64,000 bases of DNA from Arthrobacter sp. H-02-3 (GCF_003097355.1 NZ_PYUI01000019.1:1-64000); one strand, 5' to 3'. Positions 16,533 through 25,670 are shown, numbered from the stretch's first letter. Notes: generated by a model from the sequence alone, not told the origin. Translations and numbers: made by a program.

Positions 16533-17893
16533 CCGAACCTCTGAAAGAGCAGCGGCAGTCCGGACTTGAGGCCGTAGCCCACAGCGTCCCCGCGGTGTCC
16601 GATCCCGGGCCCGACGAACCGGCGCGTTGTCATGCCGGCGGCCTTCGCGTCCTTCTCGGCCCAGGCGCTCTGGGGCCCGTACTTTGAGTCAAGGGCGCCG
16701 CTGGTGAAGATGGCGAGCTCATCGGAGTACTTGTGGGCTTTGAGGATCGTTGCGGGCTTCTCCGCGGTGAACGCGGCCTGGCTGCCGCCGAAAATGGTTT
16801 TCACGGTATTGGCCGCAGTGCCGTCCACAGGTTCCAGCTCGCCGGAGATGTCCAGCAGCGAGCCGAAAATCTCCGGTCGCTTGGCCGCGAACGAGAGCGC
16901 GCATTCCCCGCCGTTGGAGTATCCCGCCACGGCCCACTGGGTCCGGTCGGTCGCCACGTTGAGGTTCTTGCGGATGTAGTTGACGACGTCGGTAGTGACA
17001 TAGGTGTAGACGTTGCCCTTGGCGGAGTCGACGCAGACAGGATTCTTGTACGGATCGCCCAGCTGATCCACCGTGAGGAGCAGCGGGGCCAGCCCGTGGT
17101 TTTGCTGTGCCAGGGCATCGAGTTCCTCGACGGCGGATTTGCTCTGTTCGGGGCCTCCTGGCTGTCCCATCATCATGATGACGATCGGCAGGGGAGGCGG
17201 GTTATCCACCAGGGCGGCGGGCGGCAGGTAGAGGAAGGCATCCCGGGCGTGGAATCCGGAGGCATCGGCCGGAATCGTGACGGACCCGCTGCGTCCGACG
17301 GTCGGCATCCCCGCAGGCGCCTTCCAGCTTTGCCAAAGGGCGGACCCGGCTCCCGGCTGTTGTGCAGGATTTAGTTTGGGCAGGGTCAGATGCTTGGCCT
17401 GGTTCATGCCCAACATGGCTCCCAATGTCGGGTTCAGTCCGTATCCGGCGTTGATCCCGAGCGCTGCTGTCGCAATGAACAACAGACAGGCGAGGACGGC
17501 GACCGCCTTCCGCCACCAGCGGGACCGCCACATGCTCACACCAGCCAGGCCGAGCCCCGCGAACGCGACAATCACCCAGATGCGGGTGTCCGTGTCCAGC
17601 GGCAGACCGAAGACGTTCAGCACCACTTCGCAGACAAACAGCGTCAGTGCTCCGGTGAGGGCGCCGGCGGCCGCGGCTACGGCGGCTGTGACGAGCCACT
17701 TCCGCCGTCCGGGCAGTCGTGATGCGGCCGACGCCGGGCCACTGACCTCCCCGGCTGACGGCCCCGTGCGGCGGGCCCGGCGCGGCAGGAGCCCGGCGCG
17801 CAGGAAGAGGAAGAGGACCGCGAGTGCGGAAACGGCATAGAAGGAATAGAGCAACGGCTCATCGATGACGCTGACATTGAGGAGCTGCTCCAT
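16517..17893 (-). CDS. membrane-anchored esterase, probable aminoacyl-lipid hydrolase
   Basis: A 458-aa protein with four predicted N-terminal helices (to about residue 145) followed by an extracytoplasmic alpha/beta-hydrolase domain of the esterase-D/antigen-85-like type. The nucleophile elbow is AGYSNGGE with Ser326 and the likely catalytic histidine is in GIGHRGDA. It is divergent from the MprF-like synthase gene, 277 bp away. In corynebacteria, a hydrolase of this kind next to an aminoacyl-phosphatidylglycerol/diacylglycerol synthase removes the amino acid from the lipid. The same job is inferred here. AGGAGG precedes the ATG. The stop codon lies in a 15-bp repeat array. Confidence 0.8.
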   Translation of the reverse strand: MEQLLNVSVIDEPLLYSFYAVSALAVLFLFLRAGLLPRRARRTGPSAGEVSGPASAASRLPGRRKWLVTAAVAAAAGALTGALTLFVCEVVLNVFGLPLDTDTRIWVIVAFAGLGLAGVSMWRSRWWRKAVAVLACLLFIATAALGINAGYGLNPTLGAMLGMNQAKHLTLPKLNPAQQPGAGSALWQSWKAPAGMPTVGRSGSVTIPADASGFHARDAFLYLPPAALVDNPPPLPIVIMMMGQPGGPEQSKSAVEELDALAQQNHGLAPLLLTVDQLGDPYKNPVCVDSAKGNVYTYVTTDVVNYIRKNLNVATDRTQWAVAGYSNGGECALSFAAKRPEIFGSLLDISGELEPVDGTAANTVKTIFGGSQAAFTAEKPATILKAHKYSDELAIFTSGALDSKYGPQSAWAEKDAKAAGMTTRRFVGPGIGHRGDAVGYGLKSGLPLLFQRFGLAPS

Positions 17894-18170
17894 CGTGTTT
17901 CCTCCTGTCCGCGATTGGGGTTACGGCCGGCGGTCCGCCAAGGCCGGACGCTGCTCCGCACAGGGAATGCAAGCGCCTTCAGTGGCTTTTATAGCACGCC
18001 AGCCGTAGGCGAAGCTGGGAGTTTGAGGGGTGCTAGCATCGTTCCGGCCCTGGGCCACCGTCGATGAGCGATCAGGGGAACAGCCTTTTGCGGGCTCGGA
18101 CGTAAGTGGTCAAATGGAAGCGACAGGATGGGCCTGCCTTGAGTGTCCCGAAATCCTGAAAGGATCCCCA

Positions 18171-20780
18171 GTGCCAGAATCGCCGCCGCTCGCCGGGCAC
18201 AGGCGGTCCCGTCGCCGCAGGTCAGCGCGCTGGCTGCTCTCGGTGCTGCGGGGGGCTCCCGTCACGCTGGCGTTTGTCGCCGTCTTCTGGATCCTGGGTC
18301 TCCTTTCCTCGAGTATCGTCTCCGGCCCTGCACTGCACTGGAGGGCCGATGTGGCGGCGACGGCGCAGTCGTTGCCGAATCATTGGTGGACGCCTCTGAC
18401 CGCCGCGTTCTGGGCCCGGGATCTGCTCGGCTATGTGGTGGGAACGGTGCTGGTGCTGTTGGCCTGCATACCGTTGGAACGGCAGATGGGCAGCAGGAAG
18501 TTCGCACTGGCGGCCGTTGCGACCCAGATTGCGGGGCTCCTGGCTGCCGCAGGATTTTGGGCGGGCACCCGTGCCCTGACGGGGAACTGGGCCCGGGAAG
18601 TGGGCGGAACATTTTTTCTTGGCCCGAGCGCTTTCATCTGCGGGACCGCCATGGCCGCCACGGCTTCCATGGGCACCTTGTGGAGGCGGCGGATCCGTCT
18701 GGGGCTCTTTGGGCTCCTGATTCTTCTCGCCCTCTACAACGGGGGGTTCGCCGATCTGGCGCGGCTTGGAGCCGGTGCTGCGGGCGCACTCCTGGGCCCG
18801 ATCCTTCTGGGCCGCCGCCCCCGGCTGGTGCGCCCGGTGAGTTCACGGCATGAGGGGAGGATCCTCGTAGCTCTCCTCGTGGCAGTCTCGGCCGTCGGGC
18901 CGGTGGTTGCGGGCCTGGCCCCGCACGCTGTCGGGCCGCTCTCGGTCTTGCGCTTCCTCTTCACGGACATCCGGCCCGTGGACCCCCAGACAATGCAGAA
19001 CATCTGTGCAGTCCCGGCCCAGCACCGGGATTGTGAGGCCGCGCACCTGCAACTGAGGGCAGGGGCGGGCGCAATCTTCATGGCGATTGTTCCGTCCTTT
19101 CTTCTGCTGCTGCTCTCTGAGGGCCTCCGACGCGGACGGCGCTTCGCCTGGGCCGGTGTGCTGGTGGTCCAGGCCGCGCTATCACTGCTGGCCCTCATTA
19201 CGTTGGTGGGGGTGCTCCTGGCGGCAGGACCGGACACGGTTGCCGGGGAACTGGTGGATGCGAGCCAGCCGGGCCACAGCACCCAACCGCTGGCACTTGT
19301 GGTCCCGCTTCTCGTCCCCGTCATGATTTTCGGCGTGGTCTTGGCCTGCCGGAGGTTGTTTCCTGTCGCCGCACCCCCCGGGACCTACACCCGGCTCGCC
19401 CTGCAGGTCCTGGCTCTGGCCGGCGTCCTGGGCGTTATCTATGTCGCGGCCGGGCTGGTCCTCGCAGCGGATTTCACCCCCGTCCCCGGACTCGCCGATC
19501 TGGTGGCCGACGTCCCCGACAGGTTCCTGCCGCTGGGCTTCACGGTGGACGTTCCGCCCGCCTTCTTCCCGGAGAGCACCTTGGCAGTTCTGCTCTACGA
19601 GGGAGTCGGCATTGTCTTCTGGGCCATCACGGGCGTGCTGGTCCTTAAATCCTTTGTCCGTCCGACACACCCCCGGCACGGCGATGACAAAGACAAAGCG
19701 TTGGCGATCCTCACATCACAGGAGGGCAGTTCCATATCCTGGATGACGACGTGGACCGGGAACGCCTACTGGTTCTCCCGCACGGGTCAGAGCTTCATCG
19801 CCTACCGGGTCATCGCCGGGATCGCCCTGACGGCCGGCGGCCCTGTCGGGCCCAAGAACCTGATCCCGGCGGTAGTGGAGGAGTTTTACGGCTACTGCAG
19901 GTCCAATGGGTGGACGCCCTGCTTTTACTCCGTTACTGCGGAGGTCCGGGATGCTGCATCCGGCCTCGGCTGGGATTCCGTCCAGGTCGCCCAGGAAACC
20001 GTCCTGCCCCTGGACACCCTGTCGTTCAAAGGGAAGAGATTCCAGGACATACGCACGGCCTTGAACAACGCGGCCAAGGCCGGAATCCATGCAGAATGGG
20101 TTCGCTATCCCACGGCCGGCCTGGGCATCCAGACCCAGATCCTGGCCATCTCCGAAGAATGGGTCGCGGACCGCAAAATGCCCGAAATGGGGTTCACCCT
20201 CGGCGGGCTGGACGAACTCAACGACCCTGAAGTTCGCTGCTTGCTCGCCATTGACGCCCACCAACAGATCCACGCGGTCACCTCCTGGCTCCCGGTCTAC
20301 CGCAACGGACGGATCGTCGGCTGGACCCTTGATTTCATGAGGAGGCGCAGCACCGGCTTCCGGCCGGCTATCGAGTTCCTCATAGCCTCCGCAGCAACGA
20401 GCCTCAAGGATGAGAACTGCGAATTCATCAGCCTCTCCGGGGCGCCCCTGGCCCGGGTGTCTCCCACCCTCCACCCGGACGGGACGCCGGAGCGTCCGCC
20501 TGCGACCGCCGGCCTGGACCGGCTCTTGGATCGCCTGGGATCCGCCCTTGAACCCGTCTACGGATTCCGGTCCCTTTTGGCTTTCAAGAGCAAGTTTCAC
20601 CCCCGCTATGTCCCTATCTACATGGTCTACCCGGACTCGGCAGCCCTGCCCGGCATCGCCAATGCCCTCACCCGCGCCTACCTGCCGGACCTGTCCCTGG
20701 GCGAGGGGTTCCGGCTCCTGCGCAGCATCCTTAGCGAACGCGTCGGGACGGGTGGACATCCGGGTCGTCGGCCGCAATGA
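18171..20780 (+). CDS. MprF-like aminoacyl-lipid synthase with rhomboid-like domain
   Basis: An 869-aa integral membrane protein. Residues ~30-225 form a six-helix rhomboid-like domain; the serine motif is present as GPSA (Ser153) but the histidine expected in the last helix is Arg198 (ARLGAGAAG), so protease activity is unlikely. Further helices reach about residue 510. Residues ~520-850 are the DUF2156 (phosphatidylglycerol lysyltransferase) domain with TWTGNAYWFSRTGQSFIAYR. The protein should move an aminoacyl group from tRNA to a membrane lipid and thereby change surface charge. The GTG at 18171 is chosen because GAAAGGAT lies 5 nt upstream; longer frames begin at 18030 without a ribosome site. 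Divergent from a probable aminoacyl-lipid hydrolase. Confidence 0.85.
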   Translation: MPESPPLAGHRRSRRRRSARWLLSVLRGAPVTLAFVAVFWILGLLSSSIVSGPALHWRADVAATAQSLPNHWWTPLTAAFWARDLLGYVVGTVLVLLACIPLERQMGSRKFALAAVATQIAGLLAAAGFWAGTRALTGNWAREVGGTFFLGPSAFICGTAMAATASMGTLWRRRIRLGLFGLLILLALYNGGFADLARLGAGAAGALLGPILLGRRPRLVRPVSSRHEGRILVALLVAVSAVGPVVAGLAPHAVGPLSVLRFLFTDIRPVDPQTMQNICAVPAQHRDCEAAHLQLRAGAGAIFMAIVPSFLLLLLSEGLRRGRRFAWAGVLVVQAALSLLALITLVGVLLAAGPDTVAGELVDASQPGHSTQPLALVVPLLVPVMIFGVVLACRRLFPVAAPPGTYTRLALQVLALAGVLGVIYVAAGLVLAADFTPVPGLADLVADVPDRFLPLGFTVDVPPAFFPESTLAVLLYEGVGIVFWAITGVLVLKSFVRPTHPRHGDDKDKALAILTSQEGSSISWMTTWTGNAYWFSRTGQSFIAYRVIAGIALTAGGPVGPKNLIPAVVEEFYGYCRSNGWTPCFYSVTAEVRDAASGLGWDSVQVAQETVLPLDTLSFKGKRFQDIRTALNNAAKAGIHAEWVRYPTAGLGIQTQILAISEEWVADRKMPEMGFTLGGLDELNDPEVRCLLAIDAHQQIHAVTSWLPVYRNGRIVGWTLDFMRRRSTGFRPAIEFLIASAATSLKDENCEFISLSGAPLARVSPTLHPDGTPERPPATAGLDRLLDRLGSALEPVYGFRSLLAFKSKFHPRYVPIYMVYPDSAALPGIANALTRAYLPDLSLGEGFRLLRSILSERVGTGGHPGRRPQ

Positions 20781-20883
20781 GGATGCTCGTCAGGAAGCGG
20801 CCCTTCTCCATGTGGCCGCGCTGGGGGAGGCGGAAGGAGCGCAGGTGTCGCTGAGCCGTCGAGGACGCGGATTGCGGTTGGGG

Positions 20884-21597
20884 CTAGATGCTAATTCTGC
20901 GGTTGATGATCTTGTCCGCTGTTTCATAGATGGTCTGGTTGTGGGCGCGCGCGTAGCCGCGCAGCAGGGCAAACGCCGCGTTCATGTCGACCTTGGAGGT
21001 CTGTGCGATCACGCCCTTGGCCTGTTCGATCAGGATGCGGCTGCTGAGAGCACGCTGCAGCTGTTCGTTGATCAGGGCGTTTTCCCTCGCGGCGCGTTCC
21101 TGCAGGAGGGTGATGGTTGCCACGTCAGCAAAGGCCTGTGCGATCGCGGCGTCCTCTGCGGTGAGGGGACCGGCCTCGTGGCCAAAGAGATTCAAAGCAC
21201 CAATGGTCCGGTTGCGCAGGCGCATTGGGACGGCGTGCAGGGACCGGAAGCCCTGGGATAGCGCAGAAGCCTGGAAGAGCGGCCATCGGGAACCTTCTGC
21301 CGCGATGTCATCGACAGCAACAACAGCTCCGGTCCGGTAGCAGTCCACGCACGGACCCGCACCGGCCTCGAGCTGGAGGACCTCCACCAATTGGCTTTCC
21401 TCGCTCGTTGAAGCCATAACTTGGAGGTCTCCGGCCGGATCGACAAGCACGAGTCCTGCGGCGGCGGCGTCAAGAATGCCGACGGATTCATCTACCAGAG
21501 TGTGCAGGAGGTCGAAGACGTCGAAGTCTGCCACGAGTGTGTCCGCGATCTTGACGAAAGCGGCACTTACGCGTCCGGCGCGGCTTATCATCGCCAT
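20884..21597 (-). CDS. GAF-ANTAR regulator 1
   Basis: A 237-aa protein with an N-terminal GAF sensor domain (about 20-165; includes GPCVDCYRTG and AVPMRLRNRTIGALNLF) and a C-terminal ANTAR RNA-binding domain (ALSSRILIEQAKGVIAQ then AFALLRGYARAHN). ANTAR proteins bind paired hairpins in nascent RNA and stop termination. The message appears leaderless: TAGAAT at 21604-21609 (minus strand) is 6 nt before the ATG. A second GAF-ANTAR gene is immediately upstream on the same strand. Confidence 0.9.
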   Translation of the reverse strand: MAMISRAGRVSAAFVKIADTLVADFDVFDLLHTLVDESVGILDAAAAGLVLVDPAGDLQVMASTSEESQLVEVLQLEAGAGPCVDCYRTGAVVAVDDIAAEGSRWPLFQASALSQGFRSLHAVPMRLRNRTIGALNLFGHEAGPLTAEDAAIAQAFADVATITLLQERAARENALINEQLQRALSSRILIEQAKGVIAQTSKVDMNAAFALLRGYARAHNQTIYETADKIINRRISI

Positions 21598-21624
21598 ATT
21601 CGGATTCTACTGCATGCGCCCAAC

Positions 21625-22374
21625 TCAGCCGCCCCCGGGGGTGAAGTCGACGCTTCTGCTGACCACGTCCCTCGCCACCTCCCGGACGGTACGTCCGTGG
21701 GCGAACGCGTGCGCCCGCATCAGCAGAAGTGCGTCCCGTGCAGACGTCCCGGCTTGAGCCAGGACCATCCCGGTGGCCTGGTGGATCTCGCGCCGTGAGA
21801 GGGGAGAGCCATCCGGTGGTGGGTCAGTGCCGTCTCCGGTGGGAAGGGTCAGGAGCTGGCGCAGCAAGTGCCAGGTCACGACGTCGGCGAGCTGCAGGGC
21901 TTTGGAATGCTCCGCCGGGCTAAGTGGGCCGGACACGGAACTATAGAGCTCTGCCACGCCGACATCCAGCGCGCCGAGCGCCAGCGGAAAAACAAAGAGG
22001 GCCGAAACATCCAGCTCCAACAGGGACTTTGCAAAGACCGGCCACGCGGCATGCGAACCATTGCGCACATCCGGTAGAAGCACGGGTCTGCGGGTTTGCA
22101 GGGCTTCCCAGCGTGGGCCTTCCCCAAGGTCGTACTGCAGCTCGTCGATTCTTGCAGAGACCGCGTCGCTGGCACACACCATTGTCTCCGGCGCCAGCCC
22201 GGAGAACACCGAGATTGCCGCTCCGGAAATCGGCAACGACTCAAGGAACCCGGCGCACAGGCCGGCATCAAGTCCGTCTGCCAATGAGTCTGAGTCATCA
22301 ACCATGCCGGGCCGCCGGACCAGGCGAGTCCACGAGGCCGAAGCTTCCCGCGGCGGGAGGGACATGCCATTCAA
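21625..22374 (-). CDS. GAF-ANTAR regulator 2
   Basis: A 249-aa protein with a GAF domain (about 35-180; LGEGPRWEALQTRRPVLLPDV) and a C-terminal ANTAR domain (REIHQATGMVLAQAG then ALLLMRAHAFAHGRTV). It is only moderately similar to its neighbour, so the pair is not a recent duplication. The start is uncertain: ATG at 22374, 22365 or 22305 are possible and none has a ribosome site. The gene ends 28 nt before the start of GAF-ANTAR 1, whose own leaderless promoter lies in that gap. Confidence 0.87.
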   Translation of the reverse strand: MNGMSLPPREASASWTRLVRRPGMVDDSDSLADGLDAGLCAGFLESLPISGAAISVFSGLAPETMVCASDAVSARIDELQYDLGEGPRWEALQTRRPVLLPDVRNGSHAAWPVFAKSLLELDVSALFVFPLALGALDVGVAELYSSVSGPLSPAEHSKALQLADVVTWHLLRQLLTLPTGDGTDPPPDGSPLSRREIHQATGMVLAQAGTSARDALLLMRAHAFAHGRTVREVARDVVSRSVDFTPGGG

Positions 22375-22648
22375 TCGTCAGACAGCTGGCCATGGGGTCG
22401 CGCCTCCTCGGCCGGGTTGGAGTGCCATCAATCGCGATGGAACCACCTCAATGTTTGTTCCAGTTTATGCCTGCCTCAAGTTGACCCTGGTGGCGGCGCA
22501 AGCTCCTCCTTTTGCCACTGCTGTCTCAGCGGCGTGGACTTGCCCCGGCTCGCCCTACCTTCTTGAATCAAGATCCGATAAAGTGACCTTGTTGCCCCAG
22601 ACCCCGGTAGCGCCATTCTTCGGCGTATTATCCAGGAGGCTCCCACTG

Positions 22649-23206
22649 ATGCGAGGCAACCCCGACCCCAGAGTCGAGTCCGTACACCCTTTCCACCGTT
22701 CCACGGCCATCATCGACAATCCGCGCGTCGAGCGCAGGAAAGCCAATGAGCAGCAGGACCAGACCGGTGATGGCGGGCAGGCGCCGGCGCCTCCGGTCCA
22801 AGCCTCGGAGCAGGTGCTGCCGGCCGAGCTTGCCGACTTCCTGTGGAGGCGACAGGAACCGGGTCTTGACCAGCTGCCGTCTTCCACCGGTGGGCGAGGT
22901 AACGCGCAAAATTTCGGAATCTGGCGGGATCAGCTGTTGGCAGAGATCGAAAACATCGCCGGGAAGCTGAGAGTGAAGGTGGAACGGTACGCCTTGGTGC
23001 GGGCAGCCTACTTTTCCGATCAAGCCGCGGAACCAACCAACGAAGTTGCCGTGGCCTGGATTCAGGATGCCCTTGAAGATATTGCCGCGACTGCCGTGGG
23101 CATCGAGATTGCCTCACGCGAACTATTTCTCCGCGCCAAGTCGGCAGGGGAACAGGACCTCAGAAACGAAACAGTCGACGAACGACAGACAGGAACAGCA
23201 GAATGA
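22649..23206 (+). CDS. hypothetical protein
   Basis: A 185-aa soluble, acidic protein with no recognised domain. Residues ~1-60 are polar and probably disordered (RRKANEQQDQTGDGGQAPAPP); residues ~60-175 are helical (IWRDQLLAEIENIAGKL, VAVAWIQDALEDIAATAVGIE). The ATG at 22649 is chosen because AGGAGG lies 9 nt upstream; the frame is open much further upstream but without a start signal. Its stop overlaps the next start (ATGA), so it forms a two-gene operon with the 75-aa protein. Confidence 0.7.
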   Translation: MRGNPDPRVESVHPFHRSTAIIDNPRVERRKANEQQDQTGDGGQAPAPPVQASEQVLPAELADFLWRRQEPGLDQLPSSTGGRGNAQNFGIWRDQLLAEIENIAGKLRVKVERYALVRAAYFSDQAAEPTNEVAVAWIQDALEDIAATAVGIEIASRELFLRAKSAGEQDLRNETVDERQTGTAE

Positions 23207-23430
23207 CCAACCCCCTCGAGTCCGAATGGACTTGTTTCGTAGAGGCAAATGAGCCCCATCTCATTGAAGAGAACCTGAACGCCGCATTGGACGTAGCACT
23301 GGAGCACGCCATGAAGGACGGCCGGTTCGGCATTCTCGTGACTCGTCATGGACACACAAGGTTCACGGTCGCCCTCAGCGCCGATGTGCCCTACGGGCAG
23401 ACCATGGAGGAGAACGGGCCCGCTTCATAA
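23203..23430 (+). CDS. hypothetical small protein
   Basis: A 75-aa protein with an alternating helix/strand pattern (LIEENLNAALDVALEHAM, GRFGILVTRHGHTRFTVALSADVP). No family recognised. Coupled to the preceding gene by an ATGA overlap. The arrangement of a helical protein plus a small basic-strand partner is reminiscent of two-component accessory pairs, but no toxin-antitoxin motif is visible. Confidence 0.7.
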   Translation: MTNPLESEWTCFVEANEPHLIEENLNAALDVALEHAMKDGRFGILVTRHGHTRFTVALSADVPYGQTMEENGPAS

Positions 23431-23458
23431 AAGCGGCAAGGCCCCTGGCCCGGCCGGG

Positions 23459-24331
23459 TTAGTCCTGTGCATCATTTCCGATGAATGTCCCGGGTGGCAT
23501 CCGGGCGCCAAACACGGGGCCCGCGGCTGGCCGCTTGGCACGGAGCTCTTCCTGCGCGATCCGTTGTTTGAGGCGTTGCAGGACCCAAGGGGCCAAGTGT
23601 TCGCGTGCCCAGAAGATGTCATCGGCCCTTGCCTCACGCCACCTGCGCCCCGGGAGGTCTTTGGGCGTCATCGGTTGCAAGGTGTGGGGGACGTTGAGGG
23701 TATCCAACACCATCATGGCGATGGTGTGCTGGCCCAGCGCGGAGAAGTGCAGCCGGTCCGGATCCCACATCTGCGGGTGGGCGAGCTGACGCAGTGCCCA
23801 GAGGTCGGCGATGACCGCATCATGGCGGACCGCAATGGTGCGCATATTCTCGTTGAAGATGGCCACCCTGCCGCGGACCCGACCCAGCACGGGAGTTGCG
23901 CCCCAGTCCGGGCCGGCGAATATGACGACCATGGCGCCGGTGGAGGCCAGCAGTTCCACGCCGGCGTCCATCCGGGCGGCGAGTTTATCCGGATCGCTCC
24001 TGTGGAAGATCAAGTCATTTCCCCCGGCATTGAGCGTGATCAGATCCGGACGCAGGTCTAGAGCGGGACCCACCTGCTCATCCAGGATCTGGTGAAGCAA
24101 CCGTCCGCGGATTGCCAGGTTTGCATAGGCGAAGCCTTCGTGTCCGTTGCTTAGCTCCTCCGCGACCCGGTCCGCCCAGCCCCGCAGGCCCCCCGGGCTC
24201 CGCGGTTCCGGATCCCCGACCCCTTCAGTGAATGAATCACCCAAGGCCACATAACGGCTCCAAGGGTGCAGACGGGCTCGGTCTTCAACAAAGCCAGCCT
24301 GCGCCGGACCCTCGGCGCTGGGAACGTTCAT
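23459..24331 (-). CDS. SGNH/GDSL-family hydrolase
   Basis: A 290-aa cytoplasmic esterase-like protein with the four SGNH blocks: GDSFTEG (Ser33), the glycine block in YANLAIRGRLL, GGND (Asn) and the C-terminal DRLHFS with the catalytic His. Substrates of this type are acyl or acetyl esters. A basic C-terminal region of about 60 residues follows the domain. An IS30 element sits 71 bp upstream of the ATG and may have separated the gene from its native promoter. Confidence 0.88.
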   Translation of the reverse strand: MNVPSAEGPAQAGFVEDRARLHPWSRYVALGDSFTEGVGDPEPRSPGGLRGWADRVAEELSNGHEGFAYANLAIRGRLLHQILDEQVGPALDLRPDLITLNAGGNDLIFHRSDPDKLAARMDAGVELLASTGAMVVIFAGPDWGATPVLGRVRGRVAIFNENMRTIAVRHDAVIADLWALRQLAHPQMWDPDRLHFSALGQHTIAMMVLDTLNVPHTLQPMTPKDLPGRRWREARADDIFWAREHLAPWVLQRLKQRIAQEELRAKRPAAGPVFGARMPPGTFIGNDAQD

Positions 24332-24402
24332 TCACTCATACTGCGCTCAACCGAGGGCGGGCGCCATGCCCGGAGCTATCACATGACTTTCGGTCTACCC
24401 CT

Positions 24403-24429
24403 GGCAAAGTCATATGGTCGCTGCAACGC
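24403..24429 (+). repeat. IS30 left inverted repeat
   Basis: Begins GGCAAAGTCA and ends GCAACGC. It matches the complement of the right end at 22 of 27 positions. Confidence 0.85.
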
Positions 24430-24437
24430 TCTGATTG

Positions 24438-25637
24438 ATGGAGCGTTTGATGGTCAATGTGTTTTCCCTGGATGCGCGTACTGAGTTCTTTGATCTGGTG
24501 TGTGGCGGGATGTCGATCCTGGCTGCGGCCCGGCGTGTCGGCGCCACGCATGGGACCGGGAGGAATTGGTGGGCCCAGTCTGGCCACATGATGACTGTGG
24601 ACATGGGGCCCGTTGGGGGTCTTTCGGATCCGGCGCCCACGGCCGAAGGGCCGGAGGGCCGGGCACTGAATCTGGCTGAGCGGGGGATGATCCAGATGGG
24701 CCTGCGCAGCGGACTCAGTTACGCCAGGATCGGTGAGCTGATCGGCCGGGACAGGTCCGTGGTCTGGCGGGAGGCGAAACGGAACACCGGCGCGGACGGG
24801 GTGTATTACGCCTCGGTCGCCCATACGAAGGCACATCAGGCCAGGCGCCGGCCGAAGGCGTTGAAGCTCGTCGGGGACGAGGCGCTCTGCCGGCTGATCG
24901 GGGTGTGGATGGATGACGGGTGGAGCCCGAAACTGATCTCGGCGATGTTGGCCTTCTACTTCCCCGACGATCAGACTATGCAGGTGAGCCACGAAACGAT
25001 CTACCAGGCCTTATATGTTCAATCCCGCGGAAGTCTGCGGGCAGATCTGGCGGAGAAGCTCAGCCTGAAGCGGAAGCAGCGCGTTCCCCACGCCGCGGAC
25101 CGGCACAAGAACAGCCCCTACAAGGAGGCGTTCAAGATCAGTGAGCGCCCGGCCGAGGTCCAGGACCGGGCGGTCCCGGGCCACTGGGAGGGCGACCTCA
25201 TCATCGGCTGCGACGGGACCGCGATCGGCACTCTCGTGGAACGCTCGACGAGGTTCACGATCCTCCTCCACCTTCCCGGGGACCACACCGCTGACACCGT
25301 CGCTGCCGCGATGATCCGGGAGATGGGAAAACTCCCGGATCACCTGCGCCGGTCGATCACCTGGGACCGCGGCACGGAACTCGCCGCGTACGCCCGGATC
25401 CAGACCGCACTGGACACCACGCTCTACTTCTGCGACCCGCACTCGCCCTGGCAGCGCGGGACCAACGAGAACACCAACCGGCTCCTGAGATTCTGGCTCG
25501 AGAAAGGCTCAGACCTTTCAGTCCATACCCCGGAGGACCTCCGCCAAGTCGCCGCGAAACTCAACCGCCGCCCCCGACCCACCCTGAACCTGGAGACCCC
25601 AGCCAACCGGCTGAACCAGCTGCTGCACGCAGCCTAA
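24438..25637 (+). CDS. IS30-family transposase
   Basis: A 399-aa transposase. An N-terminal helix-turn-helix of the IS30 kind (LNLAERGMIQMGLRSGLSYARIGELIGRDRSVVWRE, about residues 75-115) is followed by the DDE catalytic domain with Asp in GHWEGDLIIG, Asp in ITWDRGTELA and Glu in GTNENTNRLLRFW. All three catalytic residues are present and the frame is intact. A TTG codon at 24435 is an alternative start. The N-terminal 40 residues carry an extra HTH-like segment (GMSILAAARRVGATHGTGRNW). Confidence 0.95.
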   Translation: MERLMVNVFSLDARTEFFDLVCGGMSILAAARRVGATHGTGRNWWAQSGHMMTVDMGPVGGLSDPAPTAEGPEGRALNLAERGMIQMGLRSGLSYARIGELIGRDRSVVWREAKRNTGADGVYYASVAHTKAHQARRRPKALKLVGDEALCRLIGVWMDDGWSPKLISAMLAFYFPDDQTMQVSHETIYQALYVQSRGSLRADLAEKLSLKRKQRVPHAADRHKNSPYKEAFKISERPAEVQDRAVPGHWEGDLIIGCDGTAIGTLVERSTRFTILLHLPGDHTADTVAAAMIREMGKLPDHLRRSITWDRGTELAAYARIQTALDTTLYFCDPHSPWQRGTNENTNRLLRFWLEKGSDLSVHTPEDLRQVAAKLNRRPRPTLNLETPANRLNQLLHAA

Positions 25638-25643
25638 ACCCCG

Positions 25644-25670
25644 GCGTTGCTCCAACCAGTTGACTTTGCC
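25644..25670 (-). repeat. IS30 right inverted repeat
   Basis: Starts 7 nt after the transposase stop. On the minus strand it reads GGCAAAGTCA through GCAACGC, pairing with the left end. Confidence 0.85.

Larger units (their letters stand above)
24403..25670 (+). mobile_element. IS30-family insertion sequence, complete
   Basis: A 1268-bp element with one transposase gene, 27-bp terminal inverted repeats (22 of 27 identical) and a 3-bp CCT direct repeat outside each end (24400-24402 and 25671-25673). A 7-bp CCCCTGG match straddles both ends, so the exact boundary could shift by up to two bases; the 3-bp duplication is preferred because it fits the IS30 family. The element looks intact and recently inserted in the gap between the SGNH hydrolase and the ABC-2 exporter operon. 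Confidence 0.9.

Noticed and set aside
22649..23430. Toxin-antitoxin pair
   Set aside because: Small coupled genes suggest it, but neither product shows a known toxin or DNA-binding antitoxin motif.
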